Shown here in pieces: positions 43,879 to 54,650 of a stretch of DNA of 64,000 nt. The position numbers and the translations under genes are program-made. Source of the stretch: Dugong dugon (taxonomy: Eukaryota > Chordata > Mammalia > Sirenia > Dugongidae); NCBI GenBank assembly GCA_030035585.1, contig CM057469.1, forward strand, positions 14,998,501-15,062,500, written 5' to 3'. Within the stretch, counting starts at the first letter, position 1, and each line of letters starts with the position of its first letter. The notes beneath the pieces are model-generated. The model saw only the letters and a list, made by a program, of their open reading frames with translations. It searched no databases and was not told the origin of the DNA.

Positions 43879-44296
43879 AGGCATTCGGGGCCCTTCCAAA
43901 ACTTGGCCCCAGCCTTGCTCATCAGCCTCACCCCTGCTGCTCCTCTCCCTGTGCTCCACATATTTGGACCTCCCCAACAAGCGCCTCACTCTGCTTTTGT
44001 TCCAGTGATTTTTCCCACTTGTCCTCGCTCTGTTTCTCCTCCCTTTCTCATTCAGCCTGTTGAGAGACTTCTTACCCTTGAAGGCCCCGTGCAAATATTA
44101 ATTTTCTGTAGCTTTCTCCAGCGAAATCAATCATTCTCTTTTCTGTGCTCCCATAGCATTTTGTCTACACTGCTGGGGAAGCATTCATCCGGGGATTAGA
44201 TGCCTCCTGATAGACTAGGGGCTCAGCAAGGACAAGCAGTGTCTCATTCGTCTTTGGATTCCCGGGGCCTAGCCCAAGGCCCGGCATACCGTAGGT

Positions 44297-44497
44297 AAAC
44301 CAAAGAAACCAAACCTACTGCCGTCAGTCAATTGTGGCTCACAGCAACCCTATAGGACAGAGTAGGGTTTCCAAGGCTGTAAATCTTTATGAAAGCAGAC
44401 TGCCACATCTTTCTCCTGTGGAGGGGCTGGTGGGTTCGAACCGCCGAACTTTTCGGTTAGCGGCCGAGTATTTAATCACTGCACCCAAGGGCTCCTT
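44297..44497 (-). mobile_element. AfroSINE, antisense, in L2, with target duplication
   Basis: aaaccaaagaaaccaaacct to actgcacccaagggctcctt. The flanks ataccgtaggt (44286-44296) and atatcgtaggt (44498-44508) differ at one base. Confidence 0.9.
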
Positions 44498-44540
44498 ATA
44501 TCGTAGGTGCATAGTGAATATTGGTTGAACTGGATTGAGT

Positions 44541-44807
44541 CAAAGAAAGACTCAGGTCACCTGATTCTTAGCCACCGCCTTTATACTATCCCAAAGCATA
44601 GACTTGAATTTCTAGGGTGGATATTACCTTTAGGTAAAGCGGACTAATCTCCCAACTTTTTACCAGCCGTTTGAAATTACACTGCAAATTAATTCCTTTA
44701 GGTATGATACTGTCTCTAGTTAAATTACAAATCTCCCTTGGAGGAAGTAAGTCCTTAAGGTATTATTAATGCCATGGTTAACTCTACCAAAATTTTAGTG
44801 CTTATTA
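44541..44807. other. No gene recognised
   Basis: Unassigned spacer. Confidence 0.4.
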
Positions 44808-45232
44808 TAAATTGAATTGCTTCCCCCTGAAATATGTGTTGGAATCGTAACCCCTATACCTGCGATGTTGTCCCATTTGGAAATAGGGCTTTTTTTGTTA
44901 TGTTAGTGAGGCCATATCAGTGTAATCACTTTTGAGATATAAATAGAGCACATTAGGCATAGAAGCAAGTACAAATGGGGAAGATAGTGGCCATACAAAA
45001 GTCGAAAGTCACCAAGGAACCTAGAAAGGCACAGCCATAGATGCTGGGCCTATATACGCTGAAAGACACAAGGACCCTCCCCCAGAGTCAACACAGAGAG
45101 AAAGCCTTCCCCAAGAGCTCGTGCCCTGAATTTGGACTTTGGGCCTCCAAAAGTGTGAGAAAATAGATGTCTGTTCTTTAAAGCCACCCACTTGTACTAT
45201 CTTTGTTACAGCAGCACTAGCTAACTAAGACA
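44808..45232 (+). mobile_element. MaLR-type LTR, sense
   Basis: tataaattgaattgcttccc, catttggaaatagggctttt, tgggcctccaaaagtgtgag and aagccacccacttgtacta follow the MaLR/MST sense order. Confidence 0.8.
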
Positions 45233-46470
45233 GTGCTGGAAAGAAACTTAGAAGTTATCAGCCCCTTTCCAAAGCAACAACTAGCTAACAAGCACCACCT
45301 ACAGAAGGAGCAGGCATTGGGTAAGTGTTGATAGAGCATTGGAAGGAGACTTGTCCAGAGCAGGGGGCTATGGAGGTTGATAAGGGCCAGTCCTGTGTGA
45401 GGTACCATGGAGGGAGGTAGAGGGCAGCATGAGGCACTGATGCCAGAGAATGGGTGGGGGGCACTGAAGGCAGGAGGGGGAGCAGCAAAGATGTTCCTCC
45501 TACTTCACAATTTGGTCCAGTGTCTCCCCTGTTTAACCTAATGCCCCCTGGTTGTGATTTCCAAACCCCGCTGGAAAATCTCCTGTTAGCTAGAGTGCCA
45601 GAAAATTCTCAGGTAATTTTCCAATTTTAATTCACCTTAATCTTAAAAATAAATACATGCCTCATGGCATTTTTTAAGAGGGGTGGGTGTTTGATGAAAC
45701 GAGATGAGTGACAACAGGGTGTCACAACTCCAGAAAGGTTTCACGTCGCGGGTTTCAAGTTTCCCAGTGGGTAGGCGTTTGATGAACTGAAAAATGAAAT
45801 GGCTTCCAAATGCCTCTGCCCTACTCTGCTGATTTGCAAACACATAACCTTCCTACACCACTGAGAAGCTCCCAGCCCTGGGGTGAATGAACCTTGCGAA
45901 GCTAGTACTTGGCACTCACCCAGCAGCTTGAAAAACGCAGTGAAAGGCAATATTCACAGTCAGTTGATAGTGGCAAGACCCTCAGGGAGGTAGAGCCCCG
46001 TGACAGGACCAGCGAAGGCAATCTGGATGGGCATCCAGGTTATAACACAAAAGCCTTCCTGGGAACTGTCTGGACAGTGAGAGGTAGGTGTCCTGGCCTC
46101 ACATTTCGCTTTAAAAGAGGCCACCACCTAAATGGGCTGAGATGCTCCTATCTAGCTCTCTGTAGTGAGAGGTTCACATTGCCTGGGAGAAGAGCAAAAA
46201 GGGCAAATCAACCTTATTAACATCCATTTATTTTTGGGCTTGTCTCTCAGGCAGGTTTTGGAGATGCCTTTCAGGACTGGAGGAGGCTAGAAGAATCTAT
46301 GTTTGAAGGCATTCATGACTTAATTTCACATGTTTTAGCCTCCAGATTATATGGGATTCTTTCATGTATGATAATTACCTTGGATTAAGATTTTTAATTG
46401 TGATCTTTCTAGATCCCAAATAAGAAAGTGTGAGCAATCCGTTAGGCCAGGGTTCTGCTCTCTTTCAGAG
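45233..46470. other. No gene recognised
   Basis: About 1.2 kb of apparently single-copy sequence. The 103-codon ORF at 45909-46220 has no family signature. Confidence 0.5.
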
Positions 46471-46652
46471 ACAACCAAGCCAGGTGTCAACAAGTCGACT
46501 CTGACTCCTGGCGACCCCAAGTGTGTCAGAGTAGAACTGTGCTCCATGGGGTTTTCAGTGGCTGATATTTAGGAAGCAGATTGCTGGACCTTTCTTCTGA
46601 GGTATCTCTGGGTGGACTCGAACCTCCAACTTTTAGGTTAACACAACCAAGT
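46471..46652 (-). mobile_element. AfroSINE, antisense
   Basis: aagccaggtgtcaacaagtcg through gtgctccatggggttttcag to aacctccaacttttaggtta; the head end is eroded. Confidence 0.85.
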
Positions 46653-46881
46653 AGGTGGTATTGCTAATGTGGAGACACCTTCACAGATGTTCTACTGAGG
46701 CCCAAACAATTATGGCAGACTTTCTTTATACCAAAGGAAAATCTCTGATTTTTCTTTTGAAACTCTGTATAGCTACTAATGGATGGTGTAAGGATAATGC
46801 GGGTCAGTGCTTTTAAACATTTTTAAAGCAATGGAACCCTCTTCCAAATGAATTCTGTACCCAACCTCAGTGTAAATGAAA

Positions 46882-47040
46882 AACCAAACCCGTTGCCGTC
46901 GAGTCGATTCCGACTCATAGTGACCTTACAGGACAGAGTAGAACTGCCCCATAGGGTTTCCAAGGACAGGCTGGTGGATTCGAACTGCCAACCTTTTGGT
47001 TCTCAGCCATAGCTCGTAACCACTGTGCCACCAGGGCTCC
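46882..47040 (-). mobile_element. AfroSINE, antisense
   Basis: aaacccgttgccgtcgagtc to ccactgtgccaccagggctc; close to what appears to be the family consensus, so relatively young. Confidence 0.95.
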
Positions 47041-47743
47041 AACCTCAATATAGAACACAGTACAGTAACCTCAGATTTGAACTGGGATAGCAGCCTGGAG
47101 TCTCAACCTCCCCCTCTTGGCCCCTGGCAGGCAAATCTGTCACAAACTCCAGAATTCTGCCATCATCAAAATCATGATTTTTCAACCACCAAGGGAAATT
47201 TTGTCATTTGGCATTTCGGTGGCTGTTCTAAAATGTTCCAAAAGGTTTGGCAGTGTCCCAGCGGGAGGGGCAGGCCCCCTACGTCTGGGCCTGGAAGCCA
47301 GTGGGTGCAACATGAGGGAAAATACATGACCCCACCAGATCTGCTCCGGTGGCTTTCAGCTGCTGGCCTTTTGCTGTCTACATCACATAAAGCCTCCGGT
47401 GAGACGAGGCCTCCTGTCAGACCAAAGACGCCAGAGAACAGAAAGCATACAACACAAGCCTCACTGAGGTCAGATGGCGAGTCAGGTTTACTTTTTCAGC
47501 TGACTAAGGACGCCTCCCACCAAGTTGCTTGCTTGCTGAGGCCTGTCTGGAGAACTGACGATAGTCAGTTGTGACTTCCAAGAGAATTTTCTCCAGCTGT
47601 TAATGAACTTGTAGCAAATGCATACGTGTAACCCCTCAGAATCACCCCAAAGGATCCAGGTCAGATGGCCTCCCTGTCTGAATGCTTCTACTAAGCTGGG
47701 CCACACAAGCAGCTTCCATATTGAGTCACCTAAGTAATCCAAA
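47041..47743. other. No gene recognised; contains a 165-codon ORF
   Basis: The ORF at 47077-47574 is open but has no domain, no signal peptide and no clear splice context. Its start follows directly on an AfroSINE. Treated as chance. Confidence 0.45.
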
Positions 47744-48087
47744 TCAGGCATTGGTAGCTCAGTGGCAGAATTCTCGCCTTCCATGCAGGAGACCCAAGTT
47801 CAATTCCCAGCAGATGTACCTCGTGATGTGCAGCCACCACCCATCTGTCAGGGGAGGTTTGTGTGCTGCTAGATCCTGAACTGGTTTCAGCAGAGCTGCT
47901 AGACTAAGACTAGGAGGAAAGGCCTGGCAATCTACTTCTGAAAATCAGCCATTGAAAACCCCACAGATCACAACAGTCTGATCCACAACTCATCATGGGG
48001 ATGGCACAGGACCCACCAGAGTTTTGTTCTGTTGTGCACAGGGTTGCCATGAGTCAGGGGCCGACTCAATGGCAGCTAACAACAAAT
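47744..48087 (+). mobile_element. tRNA-Gly composite SINE, sense (best copy)
   Basis: Head gcattggtagctcagtgg, loop with TCC at the anticodon position, B-box-like agttcaattcc. The body cagcagagctgctagactaag...ggcaatctacttctgaaaatcag is shared with the RTE 5' region at 16090-16190. The tail gttgccatgagtcaggggccg resembles the RTE 3' end. taatccaaa flanks it at 47735-47743 and 48088-48096. Confidence 0.85.
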
Positions 48088-48096
48088 AATCCAAAG

Positions 48097-48644
48097 CAAT
48101 TGCTCTTCGGGATTTTTCTGGAAAACAGAGAGGAGGGAACTCTGCCTCAATGAGCAGAGAGAGATGGTTAAGAACTGGAAACAAAGAGAAGTATAATGCA
48201 TTGTTAGGAATATGATAAAATGTCTTCCCAGGACAAGAAAGGAGTGAGGTCAGGCCTGGGCTTTGGGGGTCATTTCGGGTGCCTGCTGGCTTTAGCAAAG
48301 GAAACACAGCAATCAGCCCTGCTCTCCCAATTTTCCTCGCCAGTCAGGCCTTGTAGTTTCACCGAGTCCTCTGCACAGCTTGAGACAAGCTCACTAAACG
48401 TCCTGTCCTCTGAAAACGGAGCCATCCGGGAGGGCACGTGCCAAGAGTGGTTGTCCTTCCAGGAGCAGGGCAGATTGCAGTGCTGCTGTGATCAAAGGCA
48501 TGAGTTGCCCAGGTGAGGGGGCAGCCTGGAAATGGCCCCAGCGGGGTGGGCTGCGGCCAGTTTGGGAGCGGGCAGGCCCCCTCTGTGAGGGGTACTGCTC
48601 TCCAGAGCCTGGGCCTGACACTGAACCGAATGGGCTCAGCATGC
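48097..48644. other. No gene recognised
   Basis: A G+C-richer spacer. Overlapping ORFs on both strands (48220-48736) lack family features. Confidence 0.45.
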
Positions 48645-49020
48645 CCAGCGTCCTGAGAAGCAGAAGAGAAAGGATTCTGACTCAGGAACCAGACTACCTG
48701 AGCTCAAGTCCCAGCCCCTGTATCAGGTGCTGCTGAGTTGACTCTAACTCACAGTGACCCCATGAGTGTCAGAGTAGATCTTCGCTCCATGAAGTTTTCA
48801 ACGGCTGACTTGTCAGAAGTAGATCACTGGGACTTTCTTCCGAGGCACCTCTGGGTGGACTTGAACCTCCAATCTTTCACTTAGCTGCTGATTGCATTAA
48901 CTGTTCGCAACTCCCCAGCCCCCATGAAAAGCAGATTATGATCATACCCACCCCTTAGAGTCGTGTGAAAAAGAATGAGCTAATATATGTCAAGTACTTA
49001 CAACAGTGCCTGACGCAATG
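48645..49020 (+). mobile_element. MIR SINE, sense, split by AfroSINE
   Basis: The left arm gactacctgagctcaagtccc and right arm gagctaatatatgtcaagtac...caacagtgcctgacgc flank the AfroSINE at 48722-48920. Confidence 0.65.
48722..48920 (-). mobile_element. AfroSINE, antisense, in MIR
   Basis: aggtgctgctgagttgactc through ttcgctccatgaagttttca to attaactgttcgcaactccc; diverged. Confidence 0.85.
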
Positions 49021-49581
49021 GATTTGTGAGCTGCCTGTATCTTTACCCCTGTATTTCCCTCTGTTCCGTGCCTGTTCCTTGCCGCTGAACCCCACTGGGG
49101 CTACACTCCAGCCAGGATTCCTTTCCGGTGCTGAAAACAGGGGACACATCTGGCTCTCCCCCTGCCCCCTTGATCTCCATTGCTTCTCCCAGCTCTACAG
49201 TGTGATGTACGTCCTGGGAGAGCTCCAACCTTCTTGCTCCAGGACTTGCTGGCAGTCAGACCCACGTGCGGTTTGGTTAGAAAAGTCATTTTTCACCTCT
49301 TGTCCCAAACTGCTAGGAAAAGCAGTCGTATAGCCTAGACCTCCATGTCTGCCTTACTCTGGTGACTATGAGTGACTGCCTTGATCAATGAGTATGTGAC
49401 TGGAGGTTTGTGGAGCAGATTGTGGGAGCTTGCTTAGTTAAGCAATGTGCTAGAAATTTGAGGGTCACAAACTCTAACTTTTGCTACTTGGCTGCTTGCT
49501 CTTCAGCCAGTTACTTCTTCCATGTTCTGCCTTTATAAAGTGGGGTTAAGTTATCTCTGGGTATGTTTGAAGAAGTTACCA
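49021..49581. other. No gene recognised
   Basis: The 122-codon ORF at 48965-49333 overlaps the MIR and is probably incidental. A weak MIR-like stretch is at about 49490-49560. Confidence 0.4.
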
Positions 49582-49790
49582 GTTGCTGGTTGCTGTCGAG
49601 TCAATTCCAACTCATGGTGACCCCATGTGTGTCAGAGTAGAACTGTGCTCCATAAGAGTTTTCAAGGCTGTGATCTTTTGGAAGTAGATCACCAGGCCTT
49701 TCTTCCAAGGTGCCTCTAGATAGATTGGAACTGCTGACCTTTCGGTTAGTAGTTTAGCACTTAACCATTTGCACCACCCAAAGATTCCTT
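49582..49790 (-). mobile_element. AfroSINE, antisense
   Basis: agttgctggttgctgtcgag to ccatttgcaccacccaaaga; longer variant. Confidence 0.9.
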
Positions 49791-49884
49791 TCCAGTAGAG
49801 TATAACCCTTAATTCGTGGGTCCTGGAGGCAGCTGTGGAGTTTTTTAAAGACTACTTGAAGAAGAGACCCTAATAAAAACGATT

Positions 49885-50645
49885 GCCACGGGGGAACATC
49901 TAGGTCAGTTGGTATAACACAGTTCATAAAGAAAACGTTTTATATCCTACTTTGGTGAGTAGTGTCTGGGGTCTTAAAAGCTCGCGAGTGGCCGTCTAAG
50001 ATACAACTATTGGTCTCTTACTGTTTGAAGCAAAGGAAAGTGAAGAAAACTAAAGACTCACAGAAACAATTAGTTCAAAGGACTAATGGACCACAGGAAC
50101 CACAGCCTCCACCAACCTGAGACCAGAAGAACTAGATGGTGCCCAAAGGCCACTACCGCCTGATCTGACCAAGATCACAATAGAAGGTCCCAATTAGAGT
50201 GGGGGGAAAAAAAGAACAAAATTCAAATTCATAAAAAAGACCAGATTTACTGGTCTGAGAGAACTGGAGGAACTCCCAAGACTATGGACCTTAGACACCT
50301 TTCTAACTTGGAACTGAAGCCATTCCTGGAGGTCACCTTCAGCCCGATAATAGACAGGCCTGTAAATAAGCAATAACACACGTGAGGAAAGTGCTCCTTA
50401 GAACAGCTATCTATATGAGCCTACAAGGACAACATACGCCTAAAAGCAAAGATGAGAAGGCAGGAAAGGGCAAGAAAAGCCGACAAATGGAAACTGAAAA
50501 CTCAGGGTGGTAACGGGGAGAGTGCTGACACATTGCGGGGAGTGTCATCAATGTCATGGAACAACTTGTGTATGAACTATTGAATGGGAAATGAATTTGC
50601 TCTGTAAACCTTCACCTAAGGCACAATTAAAAAGAAACAAAAAGT
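49885..50645 (+). mobile_element. L1 3' UTR, 5'-truncated, with tail
   Basis: gggggaacatctaggtcagt to ttcacctaaggcacaattaa and an A-rich tail, matching 230-967 and 1965-2744. gattgc occurs at both ends as a possible short duplication. Confidence 0.85.
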
Positions 50646-51034
50646 GATTGCGAAGTGCCTCTCTAAATAGAAAGTACGGTGGGTATAAATGCATTATATA
50701 ATGAAATTTTGTCCTTCTTCCCCGTTCAGCAACCTGAGCCACAGAATCAATAATGTTTTTCCAAGTGCAGTGTCCCTAGGACAAAATGAGAATCAGTTTC
50801 CCAGCAGGGTGTGCCTTTGGCTGAGGAGTGGCCTGCCACCCTCTGGGGTTTAGTGTCTCAGGCCGGGGCTGGCTTTGCCGTAGCAAGTACCCATCCTTGC
50901 CTGGGACTCCCTCCAAGATGCCAGGGTTGCAAATTTCTCTCATTTCAGAGGAAGCTTTCTTTGAGGGGTTGAGTCTTCACAATGGCCTTTACCGTCTATC
51001 TCCGTTCTGTTTTCTCAGACGTAAACTTAACTAT
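50646..51034. other. No gene recognised
   Basis: Unassigned. The ORF at 50828-51127 has no family signature and runs into a MIR. Confidence 0.4.
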
Positions 51035-51230
51035 CTTTCACTGAGTACCTGTTATACTCCAGGCACTCTGCTAAACGCATTCACCAACATTATCTTGTTT
51101 AATCCTCGGAGCAACTCTGTGAGGTAGGTGTCATTACCATTCCTGTTTTACCTGAGGAAATGGACACTTGGGGAGGTAGACAAGTTAGCAAGGTAACAAC
51201 GAAAACAAGGGGGCAGAGCCAGGATTCCAG
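51035..51230 (-). mobile_element. MIR SINE, antisense
   Basis: gagtacctgttatactccaggcactctgc, ttgtttaatcctcggagcaac and gcagagccaggattccagc in reversed MIR order. Confidence 0.75.
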
Positions 51231-51407
51231 CACAGGGCTCATTATTTGCTCCCATGTTCCCTTTATCATAGTTGTCTTATATTCAGAGCACTTCCAATTT
51301 AGCAGGAAATCAATTTTCAGTTTGGGGGAGTGTTAACTGGAGAGACTAAGGAAGCACAGTCTTCTACTCCTGCCTTGAGGAAGATGCCACAGGCATGGCT
51401 ACTCTAA
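51231..51407. other. No gene recognised
   Basis: Short unassigned spacer. Confidence 0.3.
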
Positions 51408-51616
51408 CTAACTAGTTGCCATTGAGTCTTCTCCAATCCATGGCAACCCCGTGTGTGTGCGAGTTTGAATCTGTACTCCCTGGCATTTTCAGTGACTGAT
51501 TTTTCAGGAGTAAATCACCAGGCCTTTCTTCTGAGGAGCCTCTGGGTGGACTCAAACCACCAACCTTTCTTGTCAGCAGCTGAGGTCTTAACAATTTGCA
51601 CAACCCAGGGACTCCA
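51408..51616 (-). mobile_element. AfroSINE, antisense
   Basis: aactagttgccattgagtct to caatttgcacaacccaggga. Confidence 0.9.
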
Positions 51617-51870
51617 TACGCCTAGTTAAAAAAAAAAAAAAAAAAAAATCTGCTGCCCAAAAGCAAAGATGAGAAGGTAGGAAGGGACAGGAACACTGGA
51701 CAAATGGGAACTGGGAACCAGGGGTGGAAAGGGGGAGAGTGCTGACACATTGTGGGGATTGCAACCAATGTCACGAAACAATCTGTGTATAAATTTTTGA
51801 ATGAGAAACGAATTTGCTCTGTAAACTTTCACCTAGAGCACAATTTAAAAAAAAAAAAAAAAAAAAAAAA
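51617..51870 (+). mobile_element. L1 3' end with two A-runs
   Basis: An A-run at about 51629-51649 precedes an L1 3' terminus (aaaagcaaagatgagaaggt to ctagagcacaattt) closed by a second A-run at about 51847-51870. The catacgcct before the first run also occurs in the L1 at 50438, so this run may sit inside the L1. Confidence 0.8.
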
Positions 51871-52230
51871 GGACTGTCTGTCAACCCGGCACTAAAACCC
51901 TTCCTGAGTCCAACTCTTCAGTTAAAGATTAGACTGGACTATGGGACATAAGAAGAGTGTGAACAGTGTGCCTCTTAGCTCAAGTAGATACAAGAAACTC
52001 AATGGGCAGCTCCTGGCCGGAGGTGAGATGAGAAGGCAGAGAGGGTCAGGAGCTGGTTGAATGCGCACAGGAAATCCCGGGTGGAAAGGAGGAGTGTGCT
52101 GTCACAGTATAGGGAGAGCATCTAGGGTCACAAAACAATGGATGTATAAATTTTTGTATGAGAGACTAACTTAAATTGTAAACTTTTACTTAAAGTACAA
52201 TAAAATAAAATTAAAACAAAAAACAAAAAA
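51871..52230 (+). mobile_element. L1 3' end of another subfamily, head-to-tail
   Basis: ggactgtctgtcaacccggc to taaacttttacttaaagtac and an A-rich tail; same subfamily as the antisense copy at 5930-6128 (ctccccgtactgtgacagca there). Confidence 0.75.
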
Positions 52231-52425
52231 GCTTGCTGCCATAGAGTCGATTCTGACTCACGGCGACCCTATAGGAGAGAGTAGAAAAGCCCCAGAGTTT
52301 CCAAGGCTGTAATCTTTACAGAAGCAGACTGCCACATCTTTCAACCTCAGAGTGGCTGGTGAGTTCAAACTTCCAACCTTTTGGCTAATAGCCAAGCACA
52401 TAACCATGGTGCCACCAGGGCTCCC
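52231..52425 (-). mobile_element. AfroSINE, antisense, abutting L1 tail
   Basis: gcttgctgccatagagtcga to ccatggtgccaccagggctc. Confidence 0.9.
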
Positions 52426-53037
52426 TTGTAGGCATGGCTACTGGGGACTAATTTGCCTTGGGGGGATGAGGGTGAAGTGAAACGGGTCTCTCCTCCTTCT
52501 CTGAGTCCTGGAGGCCGGTGCCCAGGCCTGCGTGCCCTCTGAGCTTTTCCTGCAAGCTCTGGAGGCCACTCTGAATGCAGAGCATCCAGGCTGTCAGCTC
52601 TAGAGCAGGGCCCTGAACGCACTGAGTTACGTTCAGTATGATCGTCACTACCCAATCTCAGCTAAGTCATCCCGCTTGCTCCAGAGCCTTTCTCCAGCTT
52701 GTTTGCATTGAACTACTCATGTGGTCCCATCTTGGGGGGGAAGCTATGAGTGCGAATGAGCACAGAGCAGAGAAGGTGACCCTTTGAGGTGCTTCTTTTA
52801 TTCCTCACAGAGAGCTGAGAGTATTAATCACTAGCTCCTGTATCAAAGGGAACTGAGATGCAGAGCAAAGTGGAGCTGCCTAGAGATTTATCGATTTTTT
52901 TTAATTTACCAGAAAAAGAGGGCCCTTTCTGACAGTTTTACTTGGGGATTGTGGCAGAGACTGCAGTTTCCTGCGTAATATCCGTTCTCCTCTTTCTTCT
53001 TAATTATAGAGCTCTAACTTTATTTTGGCCAATGAGG
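52426..53037. other. No gene recognised
   Basis: Antisense ORFs at 52365-52655 overlap the SINE and show no family. No repeat named. Confidence 0.45.
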
Positions 53038-53580
53038 TATGTTGCTGCTTTTAGCTGCCACTGAGTCAGCCCCCAGCTCATGGCGACCCCAGGCACAATG
53101 GAAGGAAATGCTGGCCTGGTCCTGTACCATCCCCCTCATTGGTTGGGGATTGGACCATTATGATCCATAGGGTTTTCACTGGCTGATTTTTGGAAGTAGA
53201 TCACTGGGCCATTCTTCCTAGTCTGTCTTAGTCTGGAAGTTCTGCTGAAACCTATTCAGCATCACAGCAACACGCAGGGGTGGATTAACCAGTAAGCAAG
53301 GTATGCACAGGCTTACAGTAAGTAAGGTACGCACAGGCTTACTTGTGTTTACTTACTCATCTGTAGTGTGCACAATTTCAGAAAAACGGATGAAATTGTG
53401 TGCAGTACAGATTACTAAATAAACACAAGTAAGCCTGCGCATACCTTGCTTGTTGAGTAATCCGTCCCTGGCAACACGAAAGCCTCCAAAGCGTGGTAGC
53501 TGTGCTTGAGGTACACTGGCCAGGAGTTGAACCTAGGTCCCCATGTGGAAGTCGAGAGTTCTACCACCAAACTACCACTG
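53038..53580 (-). mobile_element. tRNA-Gly composite SINE, antisense, interrupted by a MITE
   Basis: The left part (gctgcttttagctgccactg ... ctattcagcatcacagcaacacg) and right part (aaagcctccaaagcgtgg ... tctaccaccaaactaccactgcc) match the antisense SINE at 41682-42555. A palindromic element occupies 53275-53470. Confidence 0.8.
53275..53470. mobile_element. Palindromic hAT-type MITE, copy 1
   Basis: Starts caggggtggattaac and ends gtaatccgtccctg, so its termini are inverted repeats (cagggryggattam type). The arms, about 80 bp, pair nearly throughout. The 8-bp repeat gcaacacg flanks it exactly (53267-53274 and 53471-53478), the hAT-superfamily size. The left arm has a 26-bp tandem duplication (53291-53316 and 53317-53342). 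No ORF. A second diverged copy is at 55646-55830. Confidence 0.85.
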
Positions 53581-53617
53581 CCTCCACTAAGATACACTCA
53601 CTTTTCTGCTGAGTTGA

Positions 53618-53765
53618 GAGTCTATAGGACAGAGTAGAACTGATTTCCATCTTTACAGAAGCAGACTGCCACATCCCTCTCCCACGGAGCCGCTGGGGCG
53701 TTCAAACCTCAGACCTTTCGATTAACGGCTGAGCGCTTAACCACTGCCCCACAAGGGCTCCTCCC
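53618..53765 (-). mobile_element. AfroSINE, antisense, truncated
   Basis: ctataggacagagtagaact to ccactgccccacaagggctc; the tail end is missing or eroded. Confidence 0.85.
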
Positions 53766-54294
53766 ACTGAGATATAGGGGATGTTTATTGGAATTTGCAG
53801 GAAGTCTTGTTGAAGGGGGCTGAGTCAGATGGGCAAGTAGCCCCTTCTATCACCCATTTGCTCCTCCCTCCATCCAGCTGCCTGGAATGCAGATGTGATG
53901 GCTGAAGTTTCACAAGCCCTTTTGGAGCATGAGGTGACTTTGGGATGGAAGCCAGCGCTAAGGGTGGTGAAGGAGACAGCTGGGGCAGCTTGGGACTCCT
54001 GCTAACCTCATGGAGCTACCATTCCCGCCCAGGACTGGAGTCCTCTGGACTTCTTTTACCGGAGAGAGTAAACCCTTCCTTTCTGTTGTATAAAATCTAA
54101 CTTAATCCTAACTGACAGACTCTGTGTGATAGAGGGACATGGCACCTGAGCCCTGTCTACCCTGTCTGCCTCCTAAACCCATGTACAACTCTACCTTACA
54201 GAGTGATGAAGCACAAGTTATATGGTCGTCTATGGGCCTTTTAGGTGGTCCTAAATTAATACCTGAATTCAGTCCTTTGTTCAAACGAACAAAT
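53766..54294. other. No gene recognised
   Basis: Unassigned sequence; no exon or repeat recognised. Confidence 0.45.
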
Positions 54295-54345
54295 ATATCA
54301 TGAGCATCTACCATGTGCCAGGCACTGAGCTAAACAAGTGGTTTC
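54295..54345 (-). mobile_element. L2 fragment, antisense
   Basis: gagcatctaccatgtgccaggcactgagc block; short. Confidence 0.5.
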
Positions 54346-54380
54346 TATTTTCAAAAAGCTTAAAAACAAAAACAGAAGCC

Positions 54381-54556
54381 AAACCCACTACCATCGCATT
54401 GATTCCAACTCATAGCAATGCCGTGAGGTTTCCAAGGCTGTTAATCTCTACGGACGCAGACTGCCACATCTTTCTCCTGTGGAGCCACTGGTGGTTTTGA
54501 ACCACCAACCTTTTGGTTAGCAGTTGATCGCTTTAACCACTGCTCCACCTCAAAAA
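54381..54556 (-). mobile_element. AfroSINE, antisense
   Basis: aacccactaccatcgcattg to taaccactgctccacctcaa. Confidence 0.9.
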
Positions 54557-54569
54557 GCTTACAGGCACA

Positions 54570-54650
54570 AAAAAAGGCCCGGCAATGAAAACCCTATGGA
54601 TCACAACGGTCCACTCCACAACTAACCATCCAATGGTGCAGGACCATCCT
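54570..54650 (+). mobile_element. Composite SINE internal fragment (tentative)
   Basis: ggcccggcaatgaaaaccctatggatcacaacggtcc ... atggtgcaggacc matches the middle of the composite SINE, with part of it deleted. Confidence 0.55.

Larger units (their letters stand above)
43300..44540 (+). mobile_element. L2 LINE 3' region, sense, with two AfroSINEs
   Basis: ctctaatggctccaccctg, cagcctcacccctgctgctcctctccctgtgctcc, gctttctccagcg and ggcctagcccaaggcccggc follow the sense L2 3' order, ending at gcatagtgaatattggttg. The ORFs across 43803-44199 are L2 and SINE sequence. Confidence 0.65.

Noticed and set aside
47077-47574. A 165-codon host gene
   Set aside because: No domain, no clear splice signals, and it starts next to a SINE; the length is plausible by chance in this G+C-richer stretch.
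47744-47815. A tRNA-Gly gene
   Set aside because: The A box, anticodon loop and B box are tRNA-like, but the acceptor ends do not pair and the sequence continues into a SINE body present in several copies.
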